Positions 13,501 through 24,158 of a stretch of 64,000 nucleotides of DNA are shown here, piece after piece. The position numbers and the translations under genes were made by a program. The notes below the pieces were generated by a model. It did not search any database and was not told the origin of the DNA. It saw nothing but the letters and a program-made list of their open reading frames with translations. Position 1 is the first letter of the stretch. Each line of letters opens with the position of its first letter. Origin of the DNA: Tolypeutes matacus (lineage: Eukaryota > Chordata > Mammalia > Cingulata > Chlamyphoridae); contig JAKSZT010054324.1 of assembly GCA_026826555.1 (NCBI GenBank), forward strand, positions 5,927,063 to 5,991,062. Direction: 5' to 3'.

Positions 13501-14370
13501 TATAGCATAACAATATTTATCAAACTTGTGGGAAAAAGCTATAAATTTCAATACTCTGAATGTAAATTTATTATATAGATATTGCTTAGTGATTCTAAGG
13601 CAAGTTAAGTAGCATTTTTATTAAGAATTGACTGTGTATCATTTCTACACATTCTGAATAATTAAATTGGTACATGTGACTCTGAAGAACACAAAACCAA
13701 AGAAACTTTTGCTACCTTGAGGAGCTTTCATTACGGTTTTAATGACATCTATACTTCGTTCTTGGGACACAGAAAAAAATCTAAGAATTAAAAGCTTATC
13801 TATCATATATGATAAGGGAAGATATTTGGCTTGGATACTTTAGAACTTAAAATTTACTTTTGGCAGAAATTATTCAGATAACTATTTTGATTATTTAATT
13901 CATTTATCTGTGTTGGCACAGACTAAATGATCTACTCTAAACATACTTAACTAGGCATTAAATTGAAATTTAACACGATCATCATTGAGGCTAAATAGAT
14001 ACTTTAATGATTTCTTAAAAGACATTTATAGTGTATAAAACAATATATCCTCTATGTAATTGTATATGCTCAACAAATATATTTAATAATAATATATTAT
14101 TTAAACAATTTAATTAAATTTCAGAAAAATCTAGTTATAGCAGGTATAATTATGTTATCAAATAAATTTTGGGGAGCCTGGGTAGTATATCAACTTAAAA
14201 ATGAGTTTTTTAAATTGATTTATAAATGCCTACTAATCAATTGCCTGCTTGTATATAAGGAGTGCTATAAGAACATAAATTAATTCCCTTAATTAATATT
14301 ATGTGAATTCAATCCTACCATTTCTTAAATTCTCCACTTCCATTTTTATCATCTATTATACTATATATGC
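13501..14370. other. Very AT-rich intergenic DNA, nothing recognised
   Basis: Many TTTAAA, ATATAT and TTAATT runs. No gene-like feature. Confidence 0.45.
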
Positions 14371-14756
14371 TGTTAGTGGCAGAATGAATGGTTGATGTCA
14401 ATTCTTCACTCTCTTGCCATGGCCACACTGGTAACTTCCCTGCCCCTTGATATTGGGCTTGTTCATGTTACTTTCTTTTCTAAAGGGGTGTTAACAAAAG
14501 CGACACGAATGGAGACTTGGGGTGTGTTTCCATGACTGGGCTTTGACTTTTTTCACTTCTACTGTCATCATGAGAAAAAAAAAATTCAAGGAGAGTCTCA
14601 GATCTCCAAGCTTTGGAAACATAAGAAGATATGTAGGAAAGATCTACCTTAGTAGATAATCAGACATGCAGTCTGAAGCAGACTTGTCTCAGCTTATTTT
14701 CATATGCCACTAACATTTTATAGTTGTCTATTAAGCAACAAAAACTGATAGACACA
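14371..14756 (+). repeat. Ancient LTR-like repeat (MaLR-type)
   Basis: It begins TGTTAGTGGCAGAATGAATGG and ends AAACTGATAGACACA, with GCCATGGCCACACTGG and GCAACAAAAACTGATAG blocks in the order seen in old mammalian MaLR-like LTRs. It is diverged and has no clear target duplication. Family name uncertain. Confidence 0.5.
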
Positions 14757-14819
14757 CAGTTCAATCAAATATAGATAATGTATAGCATTTGTGACCTATG
14801 ATATAACTTAAAACTTCCT

Positions 14820-16040
14820 ATTTTAGGAAGAAGAGAAGAGAAAAGGCAGTACAGAAAAAATATTTGAAGAAATAAAGACCAACATTTTCCCAAAGTTTTT
14901 GAAAATTATAAACCCATGCATCCAAGAATCTTGATGATCTCCAAGCACAAGAAATATGAAGAAATTTATACCATAATATATCAAAACCAAATTACTTAAA
15001 AGCAGTGCTAAAGAGAAAATCTGAAAAGTAGTTAGAGAAAAAAGACATATGAAAAGAGGAATGAGGATAAGGATGTCAGCAGGAATCTCAAGCCAGATGG
15101 CAAGTAGAGGAGCAAAATCTTTAAAGTTTAAAATAAGTAAAAAGAAAAGAAAGGAAAGAAAAAGAAAATAGATATGTTTATAAACATATAAATATAAAAT
15201 GTAAACTTTTATAGGTAAATCATCTGTATGTATACAATAAATGTGTGAATAAATATATATGATATCAATAACAGGAAGATGTCTGGAAAACCCCTGATAA
15301 CTGGAAACTAAACAACATATTTGTAAAATAATCCATGTGTCAAAGAAGAAATTAAAATGAAAATCAGAAAGCATATTGAGCAAATTGAAAATAAACTGCA
15401 AATTATAATTTGTGGTATGCAGCTTCAGTTGGAAAATAATAATGGAAATTTTATGAATTTATAAAAATTAACATTTATTATTTAATATTTATATTAGAGA
15501 AGAACAAAGGCCCCAAGTCAATTATCTCACCTTTTACCTTATGACACTAGAAAAAGAACAAAGAAATATAATATAAATAAAATATCATAATGCAATCAGA
15601 TCAGAAATCAATGGAATGTAAAAGAGTGAAATAGGAGAAACAGATTAAATTGGAACCTAGTTCTTTGAGAAGTTCAATAATATCGATAAGTCCTTAATCA
15701 GACTGAGCAATACAAAATGCACTAATTGCAAAGATAGGAATGAGAGAAGTGATACCACTATAGATTTTAGAATTATTAAAAGGATGGTAAGAGAATCTTA
15801 CAAACATTACATTGACAGAAAGCCTATCAGTGATTGCCTGCAGAGGCAAGGAGAGGGTGAGCAGGGCAAGAGTGAGGGAGGACAATGGAGCATGAAGAGA
15901 CTTTGGGGCTGACAATTTTCTTCATTATCTTCATTGTCATGATTTTCCATGGTTTCATTCATATGTCAGAACTTACGAAATTGCACAGTTTAAATATGAA
16001 CAGTTTATATAAATTATTACTCTATAAACCTGTTTTTAAA
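14820..16040 (+). repeat. Old L1 (L1M/HAL1-like) ORF1-ORF2 remnants, sense
   Basis: The block 14860-15150 follows the end of an old L1 ORF1 (GAAAATTATAAACCCATGCATCC, then AGCAGGAATCTCAAGCCAGATGG). The block 15290-15830 follows ORF2 from the region after the endonuclease (GTGTCAAAGAAGAAATTAAAA) to TAGTTCTTTGAGAAGTTCAATAA and GAATGAGAGAAGTGATACCACT. The end resembles an L1M 3' UTR. It is full of stops. The 192-codon minus-strand frame at 14823-15401 is antisense to it and not a gene. Confidence 0.7.
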
Positions 16041-16344
16041 ATTAAGAATTGAGTATGTGAAATCATGAAGAACTCCTGAAGGTAAAGGGAATAGAAAAGA
16101 TACAAATTATGAGGATACAAGGGATAAAAGATAAGTAATGAAATAAAAGTATAAGAAGGCAAGGAACAAAAGTAGTGATCATGGTAAATTTGCTGTGTTG
16201 GTGAAAAGAGATGGGCAGCTTTTCAAAAAAAAATCTTCATTTTAACCATGGAAAATTCAGCTATAATTTGTATTTCCATATTGATAATGGTTTAAGGAGA
16301 TATAGCTATATAGCTATATAGCATGGGACTGGATAATTCAATCT

Positions 16345-16720
16345 TCATTGAATAAAATGTTTTATATGACCAGTTATCAAATTATTGCCTCTCGGCTCCA
16401 AATTTGCCCTTCTATATATGCTCTGCTGCAGTAGCCAGAATTCCTTTAGCATCTCAATAATTTCAGTGAGCACCATGTTCAGCTGAGGTGGGGTGCTGGA
16501 GAGACATGGGGGAGGATGGGGCTCTCCTGTTGTTTCCTGCTGCTGTTGGTGGGTCAGCATTATGAGGGTGAGAACATCCAGTAGAGCTCTGCCTTGCAGC
16601 CTTGCTCTGGCCTGGCAAAAGCCTTCTTTTGGCCCTTTCCATCCAGAAATGAGTTGTCCAGAGGCCTCCCCGCTACACCTGAATATGTACCCGCACCATG
16701 ATTCCTTCAATTTGTAATAT
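16345..16720 (-). other. GC-richer island of unknown origin with an antisense 121-codon frame
   Basis: About 370 bp, clearly richer in G and C than the AT-rich DNA on both sides. A minus-strand frame of 121 codons runs through it and contains a QQQQ run but no domain I recognise. It has no poly-A tail, no TG...CA ends and no tRNA-like boxes. It may be an old repeat or a retroposed transcript fragment. It sits next to a perfect repeat of TATAGC units near 16305-16322. Confidence 0.4.
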
Positions 16721-16739
16721 TGATCAAATCTTCAATATA

Positions 16740-18410
16740 TTTAATGATTTTCTCGCTACTTGTTTTATCTGTTTGAGAGAGAGAGAGAGATTACAATCTC
16801 TGATTATAAGTTATTGATTTTCAGCTTCATTCCTTGATGGCCAGAGAAAGTGCTTTGTATAACTTCAATCATTTTAAATTTATTCAGACTTGTTTTGTGA
16901 CCCAACATGTGGTCTCTCCTGGAGAATGATCCACGAGCACTTGAGAAGAATGGATTTCTGCTGTTTTGGGGTGCAAGGCTCTATAGATGTCTACTAGGTC
17001 TAGTTCATTTATCAAATTATTCAAGTTCTTTGTTTCCTTATTGATCTATTGATGAGAGTGGTGTACTGAAGTCTCCACTATTACAGTAGAGATGTCTATT
17101 TCTCCCTTTGGTTTTGCCAGTGTTTACCTCATGGATTTGGAGCACCAATTCAAATATTAATATTTATGATTGTCAGTTGTATCAGTTTTTGCTTCATATA
17201 TTTTAAGTTCTGTTATTATGTGCATTCATCTTTAAAAATGTTATCACCTCTTGAATGATTGACCCCTTTATCATTATGATATAGTCTTCTGTATCTTTGG
17301 TAATATTCTTTGCTCTGTAATATATTTTGTCTGAAGGTAATATAACCATACCAGTTTTTTTTTTTTTTTAATTAGTGTTAGTATGGTATATCTTTTTTTC
17401 CATCCTTATATTTTAACTTACTTGTGGATTCATATTTAAAGTGCATTTCTTTAGGGAGAATAGAGTTAGGTACTGGTGTTTCATTTCATGTGATAATCTG
17501 ACATTTAATTGGTGCATTTATACTGTTTAAAACTTCATGTGATTAATGATATCTTTAAGTTTAAATCTCTTTTTTTTTCTATTGGTCTCAAATGTTTTCC
17601 CCTTTCTTTTTCCAACTTCTTTTGGTTTGATTTTTTAAATTTTAGTATTTTCTGTAGGATTTATAGTTTATGTGTTTATTTTTTCATAATCTACCTGTCT
17701 TAGTTTGCTAAAAGCCTCTGGGAGCAATATACCATAAATGTGTTGGCTTTTATAATGGGAATTTATTATTTAAAAACTTACAGTTCTGAGGCTGTGAAAA
17801 TGTCCAAATCATCAGAGATGCTGCCTCACCAAAGGTTGGCTGCTGGTGATCCTGGACTCCTGCTATGTGGTAAGGCACTATGGCAGCTCTGCTGAGGTCT
17901 CTACTTCCCCTCCAGACTTAATTTCTCCCAGAGCTCTGCTGTGGCTGTTCAGGCTCATGGCTCATCTCTCCCTTCTCCTCCAGGCCTCTCAGGCTCTCAG
18001 GGGCTTCTTTCTGTGCCTCTGGCTGATTCTAACCTCCTTCCTCCAGAACCACTCTGTTTCTTGGGGTTTCTCTGTCTCTGCTGCTTTTTTTGTTCTGTTT
18101 GTTTCAGCTTTTAGTCCACTGTTTATAAAGGAATCTAACAAGGGGAACAGGGCCTACCCTGGGTTATGCCTCATTGAAGTAATCCAATTAGTGATCCCCC
18201 AACTGAATCAAATCCAGCGTCCCACATTGTGATCTTTTCTGGAATCCACAAAAAGCTTCAAACTATCACACTACTTTTAAGTGACATTATACCTCTTCAT
18301 CTAGAGTATGAGAACTTTACAATACTCTACTTTTCTTCCTCCCTTCCCAACCTTTATGCTATAGTTGCCATACATTTTACCTTAATATATAACACGTAAA
18401 ATGCATTAGT
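16740..18410 (-). repeat. L1 antisense: ORF2 endonuclease region to 5' UTR, split by an LTR
   Basis: Plus-strand blocks are reverse complements of L1 ORF2 endonuclease sequence: GGAGAATGATCCACGAGCAC, CACTTGAGAAGAATGGATTT, CCACTATTACAGTAGAGATG and TTTTGCTTCATATATTTTAA. On the minus strand they correspond to the N-terminal endonuclease of ORF2. LTR copy C (17696-18270) interrupts it, and 18271-18410 continues with L1M 5' UTR-like sequence (AAGTGACATTATACCTCTTC). No frame is open. Confidence 0.8.
17696..18270 (-). repeat. Xenarthran LTR-like repeat, copy C
   Basis: On the plus strand it starts TGTCTTAGTTTGCTAAAAGC and ends CAAACTATCACA, so its own 5'-to-3' direction is minus. The flanks CTACC (17691-17695) and CTACT (18271-18275) are a 4-of-5 match, as expected for an LTR target duplication. 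It lies within the antisense L1 above. The 128-codon frame at 17846-18232 is not conserved in other copies. Confidence 0.8.
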
Positions 18411-18411
18411 A

Positions 18412-18560
18412 TTATATTAAAGTTATCTTACTGCTATAACAAATGACCACAAAATTAGTGGCTTAAAATAACACAAATTTATAATCTTACATAAAGATCA
18501 GAAATCTAATACTGGGCTAAGCTTTCCATTATATTTGAATTACACCTAAAAAGTAAACAA
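18412..18560 (-). repeat. MaLR-type LTR fragment, antisense
   Basis: The string ACTGCTATAACAAATGACCA followed by AGTGGCTTAAAATAACACAAAT is the reverse complement of the 3' end of an old mammalian MaLR-like LTR. Only about 150 bp is left. Confidence 0.6.
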
Positions 18561-19169
18561 GCTAACTTGGAGAGGAAAATAGGTGATTTTTAGCTGCATG
18601 TAAATATATTTTTTTATCCTTTTTTAAAATTGTGCATTAGTTTTAAATGAGAAAAACGTATATGCAAAAATATATTTACACATTCAATGCATAAAAGAAT
18701 TATTTAAATAAATATTTCATTTTTACAATAAATTCTTTTTTGAATTAAGATAAGTTGTTAATAAAAAATACCTCAAAAATTAATTTGAAAATATTTTCTA
18801 TGCAATAAATTATGCAAAATTAAAATGTACTGTTTTGTAGAAAATATATATTTAAACATAATACTTTAATCATTTAAATATTAAAACTAATCCCTCTATC
18901 ACTCTAAGGAAATGCCCATGTCTTTCCATATACCTGTAGATAAGTTCTCAATTTTTTCCCTTGAATTCAATTGAAAGAAAACTGGCTGGTCATTCTGTCT
19001 AAATTTTTAAAAAAATTTAATAAATACTGCCAGATTTCACAGCAGTTTATAACTTGGAGGCAGTTCATGCAGAAGGTGGACGATGTTGGTGGATACTACT
19101 TTTCCTTTAAGTGAACAAAGAACTTCAGAAGTCCAAGGTGAGCCCTATTCTGTATTGTCTTTATTTTTA
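18561..19169. other. AT-rich intergenic DNA, nothing recognised
   Basis: Long A/T runs and no recognisable gene or repeat. Confidence 0.4.
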
Positions 19170-19620
19170 ATTATTGCATTTTTTTTTAAATTAGAGAAGA
19201 TGTAGGTTTACAGAAAAGTCCTGTGAAAAATACAACATTCTGGGGAGGGAATGTAGCTCAGTGGTTGAGTGCCTGCTTCCCATGTACAAGGTCCTGAGTT
19301 TGATACCTGGTACCTCCTTAAAAAAAAAAAAAAAACGAAAAAAAAACTACTACATTCCCATATATCTTTATTGTTGACACTTTGCATTAGTGTGGTACCT
19401 TTGTTATAATTGATAAAAGAATACTAAAATATTACTATTAAGTATATTCCATGGTTTGCAGTAGGTATATTTTCTCACCCTGTTATTAACAACTTGAAAT
19501 AGTGTCATACATTAGTTATTATTCATGAAAGAGCATTCTTATATTTGTACTGTTAACCACAGTCCATCATCCTCAGCAGAGTTCACTTTGTTATTCAGTG
19601 TCCTAAATATGGCCAGGAGT
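19170..19620 (-). repeat. L1 3' UTR, antisense, interrupted by a DAS SINE
   Basis: Before the SINE: AATTAGAGAAGATGTAGGTT. After it: CATTCCCATATATCTTTATTG, TATTACTATTAAGTATATTCC and AGTTCACTTTGTTATTCAGT. The same antisense 3' UTR blocks occur at 27420-27830, 53615-53961 and 59490-60930. Confidence 0.7.
19242..19347 (+). mobile_element. DAS-type tRNA-derived SINE
   Basis: A tRNA-like head with internal RNA polymerase III boxes: A box TAGCTCAGTGG at 19254-19264 and B box AGTTTGATACC at 19297-19307. It is followed by GGTACCTCCTT and an A-rich tail (about 19321-19346). The flanks TACAACATTC (19231-19240) and TACTACATTC (19348-19357) form a 9-of-10 target duplication. This is the SINE type described from armadillos, and it is the main clue to the organism. 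The B box is degraded. Confidence 0.9.
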
Positions 19621-19629
19621 TGAATAAAG

Positions 19630-19945
19630 CAACAGCTTCTTGCCAAACTGATAGGGATACATCAGCTCAAACCAAGCCATTTTAAATTTCATCAAAACCT
19701 ATAAAAGTGTACAGTGCAAAATGTAAACCATAATGTAAACCATTGACCATTCTTAGTAGCAATACTTCAATATTTATACATCAATTGTAAAAAATGCATC
19801 ATCCACATGTAAAATGTTTTTAATAGGGGAAATGAAAGGGGGGGAGGGTGTTGAGTATATGGGAATGGGAATCCTTTATATTTTCTATGTGACTTTTCTA
19901 TAGCCTAAAGCTTCTTTGAAGATAAAATGAAAAAAAAAAAAAAAG
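19630..19945 (+). repeat. L1-like retroposon 3' end with poly-A tail
   Basis: It shares blocks with 13195-13500 (TTAGTAGCAATACTTCAATATTT, CATCAATTGTAA, GTATATGGGAAT) and ends in a nearly pure A tail at 19930-19944. Confidence 0.65.
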
Positions 19946-20099
19946 ACACTGGGAAAACATATGGAAGAATTTGTCACTGTACATACAAGATAACAGATCT
20001 TATGGTGATGAAAGACACAATGTATAAAAAATTTATTTTATAACAATTTTTTTTTAATTTTTCTATTTTGTAGTTCATTTGTTATTTTTAATTATTATT

Positions 20100-21420
20100 A
20101 TTTTATTTTCTTATTAATTTTATTTGGGGTGTTTTTGGCTTCATTGTTGGAGAGGTTTTGGATCACAGAATGGTCACAACTGTGGCAGGGAAGATATCTG
20201 GTGTGAGTTGCTGGTGATGGGGGGATGTGTGGGGAGGGGTGCAACTGGGACATGCCTCTAAGGCATATGAATATGTTCAGGTATTCATGGGGTGTTGCCT
20301 TGGTGGGTGGAGACCCACACAACAAACAAAAGAACAATGAAATCCCATCCTGGGGAGTCCCGCTACATTCTCTAATAGAATGGCAAGAATTCCCCAAGTA
20401 CATGGGCAGTGCCAGGTGAAGGAAGACAGACCATATGCCAGACCCTTGATATTGATGATTGTACTTATGAAACTTTTCTTGTGAAGTTGAAACTTAGATT
20501 AGTATTATATATTGCCTAAGAGTTTCCTCCTGAAAGCCTCCTTGTTACTCAAATATGGCCTCTCTCTAAGCCAAACTCAGCATATAAATGCAGTATCTTT
20601 CCCCCAGCATGGGGCATGACTCCTGGGGATGAACCTCCCTGGCACTGAGGGACTATTACAAAGCACCAACTAGCAATTCATTTGGAAAAAAACCTTGACC
20701 AAAAGGGGGAAATATTAAATGCAAATGAGTTTTTATGGCAAAGAGTTTTCAAAGTGAATTGGGAGGTCATTTCAAAGGTTACGCTTATGCCTTTCCCAGC
20801 AAGATCTCATTGACTGCCACAGTAAACAGTGGCTTAAACAGCAGGGTTCCCAAGGGCACTAGAGACATCTAGTCACTATAAGCAGGGTAGACAGACTCAG
20901 GAATTTGGCACCCTGTCAATGGGCCTTACTTTGGAATTTATGCTCCCCAGTGTAACACAATTAGACTCATTTATGGTTTCCCTACACATGGCTTTTCTGC
21001 ATCTTTTATTTGAACCTATAATTAGCACTATACTTGCTAAATATATGTCCCAGAGATTTAAATATTTGTTCTGTTCATGTTCTTGTTGAGTCCTGAATCT
21101 CAGCAGAGTTATAACACCTACTCTCCAATTCACTGAACTCACCCAGGACAATTCATCAAGGAGATGATGATGGACAATGCCCATTCCAAGAAACAGAGAG
21201 TGTCTTCAACTGAAAGCAAGACAGTTCCATCCATCTGCCCCATTGGATTGAAGTCCCCTCTCAGAAACATTGGAATTATCGTGCATGACATTACAATGAT
21301 GGATACAGGCTATTTTATCAAAACCTATAAAATCATGCAGGGCAGAGTGTGAACTATAATGTAAACTATATTCCATGGTTAGTAGCAATGCTTCAGTTTG
21401 TGTTCATCACATGGAATGTA
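20100..21420 (+). repeat. Longer copy of the same retroposon family, 3' truncated
   Basis: The downstream part, 21270-21410, matches 13195-13330 (GTGCATGACATTACAATGAT, GGATACAGGC, CCATGGTTAGTAGCAATGCTTC) and stops before the G-rich 3' block and tail. The upstream 1.1 kb is moderately GC-rich with no open frame and may be further 5' sequence of the same element. That link is inference. Confidence 0.45.
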
Positions 21421-23171
21421 GTGAATTGCTTACGGATCAAAAGGACAATAATTACTGGAAACAGATCCTAAAAGAACAGATGTTTCCCACAAGGCAGGAA
21501 AAGTTCACTGATATAAGGGTGACTAGGCAGTGTGGGGAAAACAGATGCCATAGCAGGCTTCTGGGAAACAAGTTAAGCTAGTACAAGATCTGTTGATAAG
21601 TCATCAGTTTACAGTTTCTGAGGTTTGCCTTTTTAACTACTCAGGAATGTTGCTGCAATTTGGGGAAGAAAGAACTGGAAGGGTTGGAGGAGAAAATGCA
21701 AAGTCATAAATGCTACATTCATTCCAATGATTTGTTAGAACTGTCCTTCTAGTAATATGCATGACCCAAAACTTCCCCTTTCAACCACTTTCACAAACAT
21801 AATACAGTTTTGTTAATTATACTCACAATAATGTGCTACCATTACCACTATCCATTTTCCAAACATTTACAATCCATCTAAATAGAAATTTTGAACAAAT
21901 TAAGCATCAGCTCCCAATTATTTACCCCCATTCTATCCACTGGTAACCTATATTATAGTTTCTAACTCTATGAGTTTGCTTATTATAATTAGTCCATATC
22001 AGTGAGATCATACAATATTTGTCCGTTTTTTCTTTGGCTTATTTTACTCAACATAATGTCCTCAAGATTCATCCATGTTATCGCATACATCAGGACTTCA
22101 TTCTTCTTACTGCTGAATAATATTCCATCATGTGTATATACTGCATTTTGTTTATCAATTCATCAATTGATGGGCACGTGTGTTGCTTCCGTCTCTTGGC
22201 AATTGTGAATAATGCTGCTATGAACATCGGTGTGCAAATGTGTGTTCATGTTCTTGCTTTCAGTTCTTCTGGGTTTATATCTAGTAGAAGGATTGATGGA
22301 TCATATGGCAATTCTATTCTTAGCTTCTTGAGGAATCACTGAACAGTCTTTTACAGCAGCTGCACAATTCTACATTACCACCAGCAGTGAATGAGTGTTC
22401 CTGTTTCTCCACATCCTCTCCAACACTTGTAATTTTCTATTTTTATAATAGTGGCCATTCTAATTGGTGTGAATTGATATCTCTTTATAAATGAGGTAAA
22501 TATCCCATATACCATCAGTTTTACCAGTGTTTGCCTCATGTATTTTGGTGAACCATGGTTAGGTGCATAAATATTTATAATTACTATTTCTTTTTGGTAG
22601 ATTTCCCCTTTTATTAACATATAGTGTCCTTTGTCTCTTATAACAGTTTTACATTTAAAGTCTATTTTGTCTGATAATAATATAGCTGTTCCAGCTCTTT
22701 TTTGGTTACTGTTTATGTGGAATATCTTTTTTCCAACATTTCACTTTCAACCTATTTGTGTCTTTGGGTCTAAGGTGAGTCTCTTGTAGGCAGCATGTAG
22801 TTGGATCATACATTTATATCCATTCTGGCAATTTGTGTCTCTTGATTAGGGAGTTTATTCCATTAACATTCAATGTTTTCACTTTAAAGGCAATACTTAC
22901 TTCAATTATGTTATCCTTTCATTTTATATGTCATATCATTTTTGTTTCTCTTTTTAACCTTTTAGGTACCCTTACTGAAAATCTTCATTTCTGCACTCTC
23001 CTCCGTTCTTGCTCTCCTGTCTTTTCCTTTCAGCCAGCAGAAATCCTTTTAGTATTTCCTGTAGCACAGGTTCCTTGTTAATGTACTCTCTCAGTTTCTG
23101 TTTATCTCTGAATATTTTAAACTCTCCCTTATTTTTGAAGGACAGTTTTTCTGGATAAAGAATTCTTGGCT

Positions 23172-24158
23172 ATGCGAATATTCTCGCTGTACTGATTTTG
23201 TGATAATCAGGGTAGGCTAAACATTCGCTATATTAGAAGCCATGCATGTGTCCCCAGACCTAGTTTTTCTCTCTAGGAGTGGCTTTTAGAATGCTGGTGA
23301 TAAACTAAGCCTGATTTATTATATGACCACCCTGTATGGGAAATGACTGTAACACTAGGTATTTTTGGTCAACCTTAAGAGATATAGCAGGGGGACAGAT
23401 GTGGCTCAAATGATTGTGCATCCATCTCCCATATGGAGAGACCTAGGTTCGATCCCCAGGACCTCCCAGTGAAAATAAAAAAAGAAAAATACAGAAGGCA
23501 CACAGGCCACCAGGCCCTGTGCGTGGGTGCGCCATCAAGCCCCACAAGCAGGTGAGCCCCCCAGGCTGCACGCACGGGTGTGCCGTCAGGCTCCTTGAGT
23601 GGGTACACTGCCAGGCCCCATGTGAGGGTGCACCACCAGGCCCCATGAGTGGGTGCACCACCAGGCCCCGCAAGCCATGCAGCAAGATGATGACGTAACA
23701 GGAGAGTGACACAAGGGAAAGCCAAGATGAGATGTGCAAAAAAACCCAGAACTAAGGTGGCACAGGCGGTAGGACACCTCTCTCCCCCATCAGAAGTTCC
23801 AAAGATCGAATCCTGTGAAGACAGGAGGGGGAGGATGAGAAGAGAGGGCAGGAAATGGACACAGAGAGTTGCCCAGCGAATGGACACAAAAACAAGAAAA
23901 ATGGTGTTGGGGGGTAAAAATGGATAAAAGTAAATAAATAAATCCTTAAATATATATATAAGGAGTAAGATATGGACTATAGTTAGTAGTAATACTTTGA
24001 CAATGCTCTTTCATAATGTATTTGTGATGGGGTGATGTATGGGAGCCCTGAATGATATTATGCATGTTTATTTTGTAAGTTCACAATGTTAAATGAACAC
24101 TTACTGTTTATGTATGTTCATGTATGAATGATATGCTTCAATAAATTGTTTAAAAAAA
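23172..24158 (+). mobile_element. Composite insert: L1 3' end carrying a two-headed SINE
   Basis: AAGAATTCTTGGCT occurs at 23158-23171 and again at 24159-24172, a perfect 14 bp target duplication, so the 987 bp between them entered as one unit. Its 3' portion (23940-24158) is an L1 3' end in sense orientation, with TTTTGTAAGTTCACAATG, TTCAATAAATTG and an A tail. The middle is the long SINE listed next. The first 220 bp (23172-23392) is not recognised. Confidence 0.85.
23393..23935 (+). mobile_element. Two-headed DAS-type SINE with 25 bp internal repeats
   Basis: The first tRNA-like head has A box TGGCTCAAATG (23402-23412) and B box GGTTCGATCCC (23446-23456). Next comes an A-rich linker and then about seven imperfect repeats of 25 bp (23507-23682; unit like CCACCAGGCCCCATGAGTGG plus GTGCA). 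A second head follows with A box TGGCACAGGCG (23758-23768) and a degraded B box AGATCGAATCC (23803-23813), then a G/A-rich body and a TAAATAAATAAAT tail (about 23930). This is the compound form of the DAS SINE. The 170-codon minus-strand frame at 23375-23887 only reads the repeats backward. Confidence 0.8.

Noticed and set aside
14823..15401. Longest frame in the window, 192 codons on the minus strand
   Set aside because: It is antisense to an old L1. Its hydrophobic content comes from reading A-rich L1 DNA backward.
16345..16710. 121-codon minus-strand frame as a coding exon
   Set aside because: No domain, no splice sites with matching phase and no neighbouring exon. Kept only as an unexplained island.
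17846..18232. 128-codon frame
   Set aside because: It lies inside LTR copy C and is not kept in other copies of the family.
23507..23682. Regular 25 bp repeats resembling a CRISPR-like array
   Set aside because: They are directly tandem with no spacers, lie inside a SINE and are in mammalian DNA.
23375..23887. 170-codon minus-strand frame rich in Gly, Pro and His
   Set aside because: It reads the SINE and its 25 bp repeats in reverse. There is no conserved domain.
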